From: Halothiobacillaceae bacterium
Lineage (GTDB): Bacteria > Pseudomonadota > Gammaproteobacteria > Halothiobacillales > Halothiobacillaceae
DNA: 14,506 bases
Direction: 5' to 3'
NCBI GenBank assembly: GCA_011380105.1
Contig: DRZW01000138.1
Span: 1 to 14,506 of the forward strand
Under the pieces are notes generated by a model. It made no database searches. It was not told the origin of the DNA and saw only the letters and a program-made list of their open reading frames with translations. Numbering within the stretch: the stretch's first letter is position 1; every line of letters begins with the position of its first letter. Of the stretch, positions 1 through 7,870 are shown in pieces. The position numbers and the translations under genes are program-made.

Positions 1-165
1 AGTTCACACTGTCTTTATATGATGACAAGCAGGTTTAGCGTATTATTGGATTAACATTTGCAAGTGGTCAGCACATCCGGTCGCTTTCACCACACAAAAC
101 GCTAGAATCCTATAGATCAGCGGCCTGCCAGGCCATAATAATTTTCCCCAAAGGAGTTTTACCAC

Positions 166-456
166 ATGGAACATCTGCTCAAACGTATTTTGATACTCGC
201 ACTGATTGCGCCAACAGCCGCATACGCTGCAGCCGGCGACCATCAGGATGATTCGAGCATCATCAATGTGCACGGCTTAACCAAAAGCCAAGTCGAAGCG
301 CGGTTTGGTACGCCTGAACAACGTCTAGGCCCGGTACCACAGCAGGGCACAGATCAAAACCCACCCATCACCACTTGGGTTTTCGATCATTTCAACATTT
401 ATTTCGAACGTGATATCGCCCTACACCGCGTTGAACACCACAAGATTGCCCAATAG
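166..456 (+). CDS. Small exported protein, BamE/SmpA-like pattern
   Basis: A 96-residue protein of unknown function. Residues 1 to about 22 form a signal peptide: a short basic start (HLLKR), a hydrophobic core (ILILALIAPTAA) and an AYA/AAA cleavage region, so the mature protein of about 74 residues should be periplasmic. The mature part contains an 'INVHGLTKSQVEARFGTP' stretch (residues 33-50). This resembles the 'G.t..qV...fG.P' helix-turn element of small BamE/SmpA-like folds, and it is followed by aromatic strands (TTWVFDHFNIYFERD, about 69-83). There is no lipobox cysteine, so it is not a lipoprotein like BamE itself. The start is supported by an AAAGGAG Shine-Dalgarno sequence at 150-156. 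It lies upstream of two more plus-strand genes for membrane or exported proteins. The fold assignment is inference from pattern only; expression as a gene is quite likely. Confidence 0.82.
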   Translation: MEHLLKRILILALIAPTAAYAAAGDHQDDSSIINVHGLTKSQVEARFGTPEQRLGPVPQQGTDQNPPITTWVFDHFNIYFERDIALHRVEHHKIAQ

Positions 457-519
457 GCATTACACTTAATCTATCGGTTTACTACTCAACCCCCAAACGC
501 GAACTTAAGGAGTAAATCC

Positions 520-750
520 ATGAAAGCATCTAAGGTCAACGTCGGTAAGGTCGATAAATATGCCCGTATTGGTATCGGCGCGCTGCTAATTTTGCTCGCC
601 ATATTCGGTGTGATTGGCTGGTGGGGACTAATTGGCATCATCCCGCTGGTCACAGGGATCATCAACTTCTGCCCGGTATACACCCTAATCGGCTTGGACA
701 CCCGTACGGCCGATGAAAAAGCCGCTGCAGGAAGTGAAAAAAGCGAATAA
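520..750 (+). CDS. DUF2892 / YgaP-like two-helix inner membrane protein
   Basis: A 76-residue protein matching the YgaP-like transmembrane domain family (DUF2892, PF11127 by recognition, not by search). The family pattern is visible in order: 'NVGKVDKYARIGIGALL' at residues 7-23, a hydrophobic helix to about 31, then 'WWGLIGIIPLVTGIINFCP' (34-52) and 'CPVYTLIGLDT' (51-61). Two closely spaced membrane helices are expected, with a charged Lys/Glu-rich tail (DEKAAAGSEKSE) outside the membrane. In YgaP this domain is fused to a rhodanese; here it stands alone, as is common. The conserved cysteine C51 is present. The start has a strong AAGGAG at 507-512. Function is unknown; a role in sulfur or envelope chemistry is only suggested by the YgaP fusion. 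An intrinsic terminator begins 26 bases after the stop codon. Confidence 0.88.
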   Translation: MKASKVNVGKVDKYARIGIGALLILLAIFGVIGWWGLIGIIPLVTGIINFCPVYTLIGLDTRTADEKAAAGSEKSE

Positions 751-755
751 TACCG

Positions 756-1751
756 GTGCCCGCCTCTGGTTTATCCACACCCCGTTTTTGCGGGGTGTTT
801 TTATTGCTGACTAGCCTGTTTTGGTTACAGCCCGTCTTTAGCACCCCGCTGCCGCCTGAAATTGATGAATCCTCCGGGCTGGCGCGCTCATTAGTCGCCC
901 CAGAACGGCTCTGGACCCACAATGACACCCATCCGATTGCCGGTGGTGATAAACAAGCCGATGCGGTGTTATTCGCCCTTGACCCATCCGCTAAGTTGAT
1001 CGGCCGCCTGCGGTTAACCGGGGTGCCACAGCGTGATTTTGAATCGATTGACAATCTAATCATGGCCGGTCGACCAACCTTAGTGGTGGCCGACAGCGGT
1101 GATAATCTACTGATCTGGAATGACTACCGACTTTGGTTTATCCCCGAACCGTCAACCGAGCAGCTCGAAAAAACAACCGAAACCCGCCCCATTGCGGTAT
1201 TACGATACCAGTTCGACGATGGCAAAAGCCGGGATGTCGAGGCCATTGCCGCCGAATACGAACGCGATAACATTTGGCTGATCACCAAACGCCCGTTGCC
1301 GGCGGAGGTGTTTCGGTTAAATCTCAGCAAAGCCACGGCCATCCCTGAGGAGGGCGAGATCAGCGCGCACTTAGATGCAGCCCCGATACATCATGCTGAA
1401 AAAATCGGCAAGCTCGGCAATTTGGCACCAACCAGCGCGCTGCGCTGGCTGATCAACCCACTTGTAGGCGAGCAAGTCAACCGTGTGACCGCCATGGACC
1501 AAAGCCCCGATGGCAGGCTTATGGCAGTACTTACCTATGCTGGGGTTTATTATTTCAAACGCGAACCCGAGCAAAGCTGGGGCGAGGTACTGCAATCGCC
1601 TCCTGAGCACAGCCAACCCTTACCCGGCATTCGCCAATGGGAAGGGTTAAGCTTCAACCAGACTGGTGATGCGGTCTGGATCAGCCGGGAAGGCCACGGC
1701 AAGGACGGCCTGATCTCGCTGCCACTACCCAAACCATTGTCCCAAGAATGA
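756..1751 (+). CDS. Exported beta-propeller-like protein, function unknown
   Basis: About 331 residues from a GTG start, 5 bases after the preceding stop. Residues 1-29 look like a signal peptide: an Arg at position 10, a hydrophobic core CGVFLLLTSLFWL (12-24) and a VFS-T cleavage region. The rest carries a pattern known from uncharacterised six-bladed-propeller or phytase-like proteins: 'SSGLARS' (39-45), 'LWTHND' (52-57), 'RDFESI' (93-98), 'VADSGDN' (111-117), 'DVEAIA' (160-165), 'LITKR' (175-179), and later 'DGRLMAVLTYAGVYYF' and 'QWEGLSF'. Acidic residues in these motifs could bind metal, but no catalytic residue can be assigned. The start is uncertain because no good Shine-Dalgarno precedes 756 and a terminator hairpin covers codons 8-16. 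Alternatives are GTG 795 or TTG 804; both lose the only positive charge of the signal peptide, so I keep 756. It is probably periplasmic. Confidence 0.78.
   Translation: MPASGLSTPRFCGVFLLLTSLFWLQPVFSTPLPPEIDESSGLARSLVAPERLWTHNDTHPIAGGDKQADAVLFALDPSAKLIGRLRLTGVPQRDFESIDNLIMAGRPTLVVADSGDNLLIWNDYRLWFIPEPSTEQLEKTTETRPIAVLRYQFDDGKSRDVEAIAAEYERDNIWLITKRPLPAEVFRLNLSKATAIPEEGEISAHLDAAPIHHAEKIGKLGNLAPTSALRWLINPLVGEQVNRVTAMDQSPDGRLMAVLTYAGVYYFKREPEQSWGEVLQSPPEHSQPLPGIRQWEGLSFNQTGDAVWISREGHGKDGLISLPLPKPLSQE
777..802 (+). terminator. Intrinsic terminator inside the start of the 756 gene
   Basis: An 8-bp perfect, mostly G+C stem: ACACCCCG at 777-784 pairs with CGGGGTGT at 791-798 across a 6-base loop (TTTTTG). 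TTTT (799-802) and then ATT follow at once. This is a textbook rho-independent terminator for the plus strand and fits the end of the DUF2892 transcript. Unusually, it falls within the reading frame of the next gene. Either translation from GTG 756 overrides it, or the next gene starts later than annotated. Confidence 0.75.
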
Positions 1752-1781
1752 TCAACAAAAACACCTGACCATTCTGCATCA

Positions 1782-2012
1782 AACCAGCGATAACCCGGCA
1801 TAAGCCATCAACCCGGCAATGGTGTAGGAAATAATTTAAACGCTGTTATAGGCCAACAGCTAGGGAAGCAACAACACAAAATGAGCCTGTTTTTTCTTCC
1901 GGCAAGCCAAAGGTCAAAGCCCCAACAATGCCACCACACATACCCACGCAGTGCACACCGCCCAAAACCCCACCAAAAACGCCACAATCAAGCTAGCTTT
2001 GCTCGGCAGAAT
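1782..2012 (-). pseudogene. Broken TauE/SafE-like (HCxGMCGG) membrane protein remnant
   Basis: No intact ORF is here, but the minus strand translates in pieces to the N-terminal part of a polytopic membrane protein of the sulfite exporter TauE/SafE-like (DsbD_2, PF13386) family, often found near cytochrome cbb3 oxidase assembly genes. The pieces, in order, are LIVAFLVGF (1991-1965), then in another frame GGVHCVGMCGGIVGALTFGLPEE (from 1962 through 1930-1953 for HCVGMCGG), then back in the first frame QAHFVLLLP-stop-LLAYNSV-stop (1889-1836), and IISYTIAGLMAYAG (1835-1794). Lesions visible are two single-base losses (a T run near 1964 and the A6 run, plus-strand T6 at 1890-1895), two internal stops, and a further stop at 1779-1781. 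A GGAGGA (2019-2024) lies 6 bases before an ATT codon at 2010-2012 in frame with the first piece, so the original ATG may have mutated. Roughly 90 of the usual 220 or more residues remain. Family recognition is from motif memory. Confidence 0.75.
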
Positions 2013-2029
2013 CGCGCTTCCTCCGATGA

Positions 2030-2050
2030 CACCCCCAAAAGAAAGGGGTG
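2030..2050 (+). other. Hairpin in the hrpA leader
   Basis: CACCCC (2030-2035) can pair with GGGGTG (2045-2050) across a 9-base A-rich loop. The 3' arm contains the Shine-Dalgarno-like GGGGTGG and the GTG at 2048, which is in frame with hrpA. No T tract follows on either strand, so it does not look like a terminator. It could mask the hrpA ribosome binding site, but this is only a possibility. Confidence 0.35.
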
Positions 2051-2062
2051 GTCGATTACACT

Positions 2063-5000
2063 ATGGGAATGACTATGCCAGATACAGACAACCCTGCGTC
2101 GATTATTCAATACATTAAAAATAATCGGGATGCGATGGCACTGCGTCATTTGCCACGCATCGACTCGTTGGTAGCACGGATACAAACCCGCCAGCGTCAG
2201 AACAAGCCGGTGGAACAGGAGCTTGAAACCCTGACCACCCTAGCGTTACAGGCCGCCGAGGAGGTCAGTACTCGCAGCGCGATCAACCTGCACCTACACT
2301 ACCCGCCGGATTTACCGGTCAGTCAGCATGCCGATGAGATCCGCGCGGCTATTTCCGATCATTCGGTGGTAATTATTGCCGGGGAAACCGGCTCGGGCAA
2401 AACCACGCAAATCCCCAAAATGCTCTTAGAGCTAGGTTTTGGCAGGCGCGGAATTATTGGCCACACTCAGCCACGACGGATTGCTGCACGCAGTGTCGCC
2501 CAACGCCTAGGCGAGGAGCTGGCCACCAGCCCAAGTGAGTCACTGCCGGATTATCCAGAGGCGCGCCATGCGGTGGGTTATAAGGTTCGATTTACCGATA
2601 AAACCCGCCCGGACACCCGCGTGGCGTTAATGACCGACGGCTTGCTGTTAGCGGAGTTGCGCAGTGATCGGATGCTCTCGCGCTACGATGCACTGATTAT
2701 CGACGAGGCGCATGAGCGCAGCCTGAACATCGACTTTTTGCTCGGCGTACTCCGCGATTTAATCAAAAAACGCCCGGAATTTCGGGTGGTGATCACCTCA
2801 GCGACCATTGAACCGCAGCGTTTTGCCGAGCATTTTACTATCCAAAACACCCCGCCGCCGGTGATTGAAGTCTCAGGCCGCGGCTATCCGGTGGAGATAC
2901 GCTACCATCCGCTCGACGAAGAAAAGATCGAACCGGATGATGAGCAGAGCATCAGCACCCAAATTGCGCGAGGGATTTGTCATGCCGCCGATGAGCTCGC
3001 CGCCGAAGGGCCGGGTGATATTTTGGTGTTTTTACCCGGCGAACGCGAAATCCGCGAAGCGGCCCATGCCTTGGAAAAACACGGCCTGCGACACACTGAA
3101 ATCCTGCCGCTGTATGCACGGCTATCGGCAAAAGAACAGCAGCGGGTTTTTCAACCCCATCACGGCCGGCGCATCGTGCTGGCCACCAACGTCGCTGAAA
3201 CCTCGCTGACCGTCCCCGGCATTCATTACGTAATTGATTCGGGTCTGGCGCGTATTAACCGCTATCACCCACGCTCACGCCTGCAAAAACTCGATATCGA
3301 ACCGATCTCGCAGGCATCGGCCAATCAGCGCGCTGGGCGTTGTGGCCGGGTGGCACCGGGGGTGTGTATCCGCCTGTTTTCCGAGGAAGATTTTCAAGCC
3401 CGTCCGGCCTTTACCGACCCGGAAATCCGACGCTCTAATCTCGCCTCGGTGGTACTCAGGCTCGCCGATTTAAAACTCGGCCAACCGGAAAACTTTGCCT
3501 TTATTGACCCACCCGATCCGCGCCAGCTCGCCAGCGCACGCAAGCAGTTATTCGAGCTCAAAGCCATCAACGAGGAAAACCGGCTGACCCAGATTGGCCG
3601 CAGCATTGCCCGAATTCCGATTGACCCGGCCTTATCGCGGATGATCATCGCCGCACGTGAGCACAGTGATGACACCGTAGTTGATACCCTGATTGTCACC
3701 GCCTTTTTGTCGATTAACGACCCGCGCGAACGCCCGGCCGATAAACGCGGTGCGGCTGATACCGCGCATAAAGCCTTCGCCTTGGCCGATTCCGACTTTG
3801 CCTCAGCGCTATATCTCTGGCAGCAGTGGCACCACACCCGTCGTCACTTAAGCAACCGTAAAGCACGCCGCTGGGCGAGTGAGAATTTCCTCAATGCTAA
3901 CCGGTTAATGGAATGGCACGATTTGGTCGGACAGTTACGCGGGGTAGTGGATGATTTATGGCGTACCCGCCTGCCGGATTTCATGCCACTGGCATTCGAA
4001 CCCGCCGAAAAAGATCAGCCCTTAAAACCGACGGCGGCCACGCAAATCCGGCTCGATGGCATGACCCAATCCATCCTGACCGGGCTGTTGCACCATATTG
4101 GCATGCGCGACCCGGCACCGCCTAAAAGCTACCAGCAGGCCGTCGGTGATCATCGTGGCAAAAAGCGCCGCCAGCCCACGGTTTATTTAGGCGCGAACAA
4201 TCGGCGTTTTTATCTCTTTCCCGGCTCACATAGCGTCAAAGCCCAGCCCAAATGGGTGGTCAGCGCCGAAATTGTGGAAACCAGCCGGGTTTATGCCCGC
4301 ATTAACGCCCCGATCAACCCGCGCTGGATCGAGCCGCTGGCCAAACACCTGCTCAATCATGAGTACAACGAACCCCACTGGGATGCCAGAAGTGGCCGCG
4401 TTACCGCCTTTGAGACTGTCAAACTCTTCGGCCTGCCCATCGTGCAAAAACGCCGGGTCGATTTCGCCAACATCAACCCGCTTGGCGCCCGGGAAATCTT
4501 TATCCGCCGGGCATTGGTCGAAGGCGACTTTGAGAGCCAACATGCCTTTTGGCGGCACAACCAACAACTAATCCAAGAAATTGCTGAAATTGAAGCCAAG
4601 CTGCGCCGCCCGGCCTTTCTGGTGGATGATGAAACCGTCTACGGCTTTTACCACGACCGCCTGCCTGCTGATATCACCGATGCCCGCAAACTCGCGCATT
4701 ACTTAAAGCACCATAAAAAAGCCAATGAAACACTGAAAATGCAGCGCGATGATCTGCTCGCCCAACAGCCCGATCAGCGCGCCTTAACCGAACTGCCCGA
4801 TTTCTGGCAACAGGGTAATTTATCACTACCGTTGCACTATCATTTCAAACCCGGCTCGGCGGATGACGGCGTCAGCCTGCACATACCCCTGCCCGCAATC
4901 AACCAGATTAACGTGGCGAAAACTACCTATCTCGTCCCCGGCCTGCGCGAAGAAAAAATCGAACAGCTCATCCGCAGCCTGCCCAAATCCGAACGTCGCC

Positions 5001-6211
5001 GCTTTGTCCCGGCACCGGATTTTGCCCGCGCCTGTGCTGAGCGCATCACCCCCAGTGAAGACAAACCCCTCTCCGAGGCGCTGGCCTGCGAGTTAACCCG
5101 CATGACCGGCCACCCGCTTAACCCGGCTGCCTTTAACCCTGAGGCGCTACCGCTGCACTTACGGATGCGGTTTGTACTGGTGGATGATGCCGGCAACCCC
5201 ATTGATGATGACCGTGACTTAGCACAACTCAAGCTACGCAATACCAAGCGTGCCCAGCAGGCGTTTAATCAACGCGCCCGCCACCAGCTAGAAGAACATC
5301 AGGCGCAGTTATGGGACTTTGATAGCCTGCCAGAGACCCTGCAAGTGCAAAGCGCTGGCGCCAAGCTTAAAGCCACGCCCGCGCTAGTCGATCAGCGCGA
5401 ATACGCTGAAATCCGTTTATTCGACGACCCCCAGCAGGCCAACCTTGCTCATCAGGCCGGTGTGATTCGTCTACTCATGAATCATCGCGCCCAACAAATC
5501 CGCAGCTTGGAGCAAAAACTGCGCAAAGACCGCGCTCTCGATCCGCTGCGTTTGCACCATAGCCGACTAAAAACCTCTCGCAGCCAGCCCCGCGAGGATT
5601 TCATCTTCACCAATCGGGCCGACCGGGCGCTCGATGAACAAATCATCGCTCGCGCCATCTGGCAGCTAGCACTGGCCAATCAACCCGCAGTACGCGATCA
5701 GGCCACCTTTGAAGCCCGCTTATCCCTGCTGGATAACCTTGAAAGCGAGGTCGAACAAATCACCCACCAGGTCATCACCGTACTCAAAGCGCACCATGAC
5801 CTCAGCCGGCGCATCAAAAAACGCCTGCCGCTGTCGCTGATTGAAGCGGCGGGCGAAATTGGCGATCAAATGGCCCTACTCATCCACCCCAAATGGGTAT
5901 GGCACACCCCTCCGACGCGCTTTGCTCTGCTTCCCACCGTCCTAGAGGCAGCTGACAAACGCTTAGAGAAAACCGAACGCAACCCCGAACGCGACCGGAT
6001 GCTGCGGGTCGCATTCTCACCCTTATTTGCCCGTGTGCAAAAAGCCGCAGGCCGCAAACAACCCAGCCTGCCGCTGTTCTATCAAATCGAAGCGATTATC
6101 ACCGCGATGGAACAGCACCGCCTGAGCGTCTTTACCGAGGAGTTATCACAAAAAGGCGCACCAAAAGCCAAAGAGATTGAAGCCATGCTCGATGCGCTAC
6201 CAGCCGAATAG
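2063..6211 (+). CDS. hrpA: ATP-dependent RNA helicase HrpA (DEAH box)
   Basis: A DEAH-box RNA helicase, 1382 residues from ATG 2063, slightly longer than the roughly 1300 of E. coli HrpA. It uses ATP to remodel RNA; in E. coli it is linked to rescue of stalled or collided ribosomes. Helicase motifs are intact: GETGSGKT (Walker A, 107-114), TDGLLL (191-196), DEAHERS (214-220), SATIE (246-250), FLPGEREI (323-330), the NVAETSLTVPG block (376-386) and QRAGRCGR (422-429). HA2 and OB-type regions follow, then the long C-terminal DUF3418 region from about residue 810 (REIFIRRALVEGDF) to the end. The start is uncertain: GTG 2048 is in frame but sits on its own Shine-Dalgarno, while ATG 2063, 2069 and 2075 are clustered just downstream; AGGGGTGG (2044-2051) lies 11 bases before 2063. 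The N-terminus is preceded by the divergent TauE/SafE-like remnant. It converges with der. Confidence 0.97.
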   Translation: MGMTMPDTDNPASIIQYIKNNRDAMALRHLPRIDSLVARIQTRQRQNKPVEQELETLTTLALQAAEEVSTRSAINLHLHYPPDLPVSQHADEIRAAISDHSVVIIAGETGSGKTTQIPKMLLELGFGRRGIIGHTQPRRIAARSVAQRLGEELATSPSESLPDYPEARHAVGYKVRFTDKTRPDTRVALMTDGLLLAELRSDRMLSRYDALIIDEAHERSLNIDFLLGVLRDLIKKRPEFRVVITSATIEPQRFAEHFTIQNTPPPVIEVSGRGYPVEIRYHPLDEEKIEPDDEQSISTQIARGICHAADELAAEGPGDILVFLPGEREIREAAHALEKHGLRHTEILPLYARLSAKEQQRVFQPHHGRRIVLATNVAETSLTVPGIHYVIDSGLARINRYHPRSRLQKLDIEPISQASANQRAGRCGRVAPGVCIRLFSEEDFQARPAFTDPEIRRSNLASVVLRLADLKLGQPENFAFIDPPDPRQLASARKQLFELKAINEENRLTQIGRSIARIPIDPALSRMIIAAREHSDDTVVDTLIVTAFLSINDPRERPADKRGAADTAHKAFALADSDFASALYLWQQWHHTRRHLSNRKARRWASENFLNANRLMEWHDLVGQLRGVVDDLWRTRLPDFMPLAFEPAEKDQPLKPTAATQIRLDGMTQSILTGLLHHIGMRDPAPPKSYQQAVGDHRGKKRRQPTVYLGANNRRFYLFPGSHSVKAQPKWVVSAEIVETSRVYARINAPINPRWIEPLAKHLLNHEYNEPHWDARSGRVTAFETVKLFGLPIVQKRRVDFANINPLGAREIFIRRALVEGDFESQHAFWRHNQQLIQEIAEIEAKLRRPAFLVDDETVYGFYHDRLPADITDARKLAHYLKHHKKANETLKMQRDDLLAQQPDQRALTELPDFWQQGNLSLPLHYHFKPGSADDGVSLHIPLPAINQINVAKTTYLVPGLREEKIEQLIRSLPKSERRRFVPAPDFARACAERITPSEDKPLSEALACELTRMTGHPLNPAAFNPEALPLHLRMRFVLVDDAGNPIDDDRDLAQLKLRNTKRAQQAFNQRARHQLEEHQAQLWDFDSLPETLQVQSAGAKLKATPALVDQREYAEIRLFDDPQQANLAHQAGVIRLLMNHRAQQIRSLEQKLRKDRALDPLRLHHSRLKTSRSQPREDFIFTNRADRALDEQIIARAIWQLALANQPAVRDQATFEARLSLLDNLESEVEQITHQVITVLKAHHDLSRRIKKRLPLSLIEAAGEIGDQMALLIHPKWVWHTPPTRFALLPTVLEAADKRLEKTERNPERDRMLRVAFSPLFARVQKAAGRKQPSLPLFYQIEAIITAMEQHRLSVFTEELSQKGAPKAKEIEAMLDALPAE

Positions 6212-6436
6212 AGCAACACCAGTGGAAACCCTGATTATTTTGAAGAGCCTTCCTAATGACCGATCGGTACACAGTTTACTCTGAAAACCTGCCTTGGCTG
6301 ATTTGGCACGCAGAATCTGCGCATCCTCGGCTTATAAGCGCAGCAATCGGGTTGCGTAACAGGGTTTTCGAGCCGCGCGGCTAGACCTGCACGCGGAAAG
6401 CGCCTAAATCCATGTTACGCGGTAACCGCGTAGCAG
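6212..6436. repeat. Palindrome-rich convergent intergenic region
   Basis: The 225 bases between the stop of hrpA and the stop of der hold no gene. They contain several short perfect or near-perfect inverted repeats: ACCGATCGGT (6259-6268), CGCAGA-A-TCTGCG (6309-6321), GCTTATAAGC (6330-6339), AGCCGCGCGGCT (6371-6382) and TACGCGG-TAA-CCGCGTA (6416-6432). The last could extend by G-C and G-T pairs to 6414-6434 and lies just after the der stop codon in its direction. None is followed by a clear T run, so I do not call a classical terminator; termination for both genes probably occurs here. Confidence 0.5.
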
Positions 6437-7852
6437 CTACCGCTTGCTGGAATACCCTGATTGGCGGCGCTTGGCAGCTTTCTGCTCTTTATAACGCTGC
6501 AAGGGCGTGCGTTTATCAAAGCGGCCTTCATAGGGGTTGTCATCGGTGCGAAACGCAATCCGCACCGGGGTGCCAGAAAGTTGATATTCTCGACGAAAAT
6601 AGGTTTCTAAATAGCGCTGATAATGCCCTGGCAGGCGGGCTGTCTGCTTGCCATGAATGACGATTACCGGCGGATTACTCCCGCCCTGATGAGCGTAGCG
6701 CAATTTAATCCGACGCCCATTTACCAGCGGTGGCTGGTGGTTTTCCACAGCCTCTTCTAAGGTGCGGGTTAGCTGGTTGGTGGACAGTTTTTTCATGGCA
6801 TTTTCAAAAGCGCTATCGACGCTTTTAAACAGATGCCCGACGTTACTACCATGCAGCGCGGAGATAAAATGTATCTCAGCGTAATCGGCAAAACCCAGTT
6901 TCATATCAATCTGCTGGCGAATGCGCTCGCGCTGATCAGCATCAAGGCCATCCCATTTGTTAACCGCAATCACCAAAGCCCGGCCCCGCTCAGCCACAAA
7001 GCCGAGCAGGCTCTGGTCTTGCTCGGTAATCGCCTCGTGAGCATCGAGCACCAGTACGATGACATTCGCCGCATCAATCGCCTGTAGGGTTTTGACAATA
7101 CTGAATTTTTCAATTTTATCTTTAATCCGGCCACGCCGACGCACCCCGGCGGTGTCTATCAACGTGTAGGGTTTGCCATCACGCTCAAAGGGGATAAAGA
7201 TACTATCCCGCGTAGTGCCAGGCTCATCAAATGCCAGCACCCGCTCCTCACCGAGTATACGGTTAGCAAGGGTAGATTTGCCTACATTTGGTCGACCGAT
7301 TAACCCCACAATAATGCCTTCTTCGGCAACTGGCTCTGGCTTGGCATCAAAGCCGTTATCTTCCGCATAGTCCTCCAGCCGTGCCCAGACCGACGACAAT
7401 CCCCGATTGTGGGCTGCAGCTATCAATTCAGGCTCGCCCAAGCCTAAACCGTAATATTCGTAACGGACTTGAGACTCATCCAAGCCATCAATTTTGTTGA
7501 CCACCAGCAGCACTGTTTTACCGGTGCGGCGCAGATGTTGGGCAATCTCTTCATCGGCTGCGGTAATGCCGGCTCGGGCATCAACCATAAAGGCCACCAG
7601 ATCGGCCTCTTCTACGGCAAGCCAGGCCTGCTCCTGCATTAAGGCATCAATACCGCCCTGCTCGCCAGATAAGCCGCCGGTATCAATCACCAGCCATTCC
7701 GGCCCTTCTTTGGGACGCGCGGTGCCGTATTGACGGTCCCGGGTTAGCCCGGCAAAGTCAGCCACCAGCGCATCGCGTGAGCCGGTAAGCTGATTAAAAA
7801 GGGTGGATTTACCTACATTCGGGCGACCAACTAAGGCGAGAACCGGTTTCAT
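6437..7852 (-). CDS. der: Ribosome assembly GTPase Der (EngA)
   Basis: A 471-residue double-GTPase needed for late maturation of the 50S ribosomal subunit in the cytoplasm. Two tandem GTP-binding domains are visible. G domain 1 has GRPNVGKS (9-16), DTGG (57-60) and NKID (119-122). G domain 2 has GRPNVGKS (186-193), TTRD (213-216), DTAG (233-236) and NKWD (298-301). A C-terminal KH-like domain follows (about 355-440) with the family pattern [10 protein letters not shown], then [22 protein letters not shown] and a basic tail rich in Lys/Arg. Length fits the family (490 in E. coli). The start ATG at 7852 is certain from [17 protein letters not shown]. Eighteen bases separate it from the bamB stop, and no strong Shine-Dalgarno is present, suggesting coupled translation from bamB. 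It is the last gene of the cluster. Confidence 0.98.
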   Translation of the reverse strand: MKPVLALVGRPNVGKSTLFNQLTGSRDALVADFAGLTRDRQYGTARPKEGPEWLVIDTGGLSGEQGGIDALMQEQAWLAVEEADLVAFMVDARAGITAADEEIAQHLRRTGKTVLLVVNKIDGLDESQVRYEYYGLGLGEPELIAAAHNRGLSSVWARLEDYAEDNGFDAKPEPVAEEGIIVGLIGRPNVGKSTLANRILGEERVLAFDEPGTTRDSIFIPFERDGKPYTLIDTAGVRRRGRIKDKIEKFSIVKTLQAIDAANVIVLVLDAHEAITEQDQSLLGFVAERGRALVIAVNKWDGLDADQRERIRQQIDMKLGFADYAEIHFISALHGSNVGHLFKSVDSAFENAMKKLSTNQLTRTLEEAVENHQPPLVNGRRIKLRYAHQGGSNPPVIVIHGKQTARLPGHYQRYLETYFRREYQLSGTPVRIAFRTDDNPYEGRFDKRTPLQRYKEQKAAKRRQSGYSSKR

Positions 7853-7870
7853 GGCAGGTGGGTATTTCCG

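Noticed and set aside
103-142. Possible promoter elements (TAGAAT at 103-108, TATAGA at 111-116) and a small GGCCT/AGGCC hairpin (122-134) upstream of the first gene
   Set aside because: No -35 box at proper spacing is visible, the stem is only 5 bp, and the following tract ATAATAATTTT is not a clean T run. Too weak to call.
1881-2072. A 63-codon plus-strand ORF in the gap before hrpA
   Set aside because: Its composition (His, Gln, Arg, Pro rich, no hydrophobic pattern) is that of a shadow frame, it overlaps the hrpA start, and the minus strand of the same stretch carries recognisable membrane-protein motifs.
6412-6660. An 82-codon plus-strand ORF at the end of der
   Set aside because: It lies almost wholly antisense to the conserved C-terminal domain of Der and has no family resemblance or Shine-Dalgarno support.
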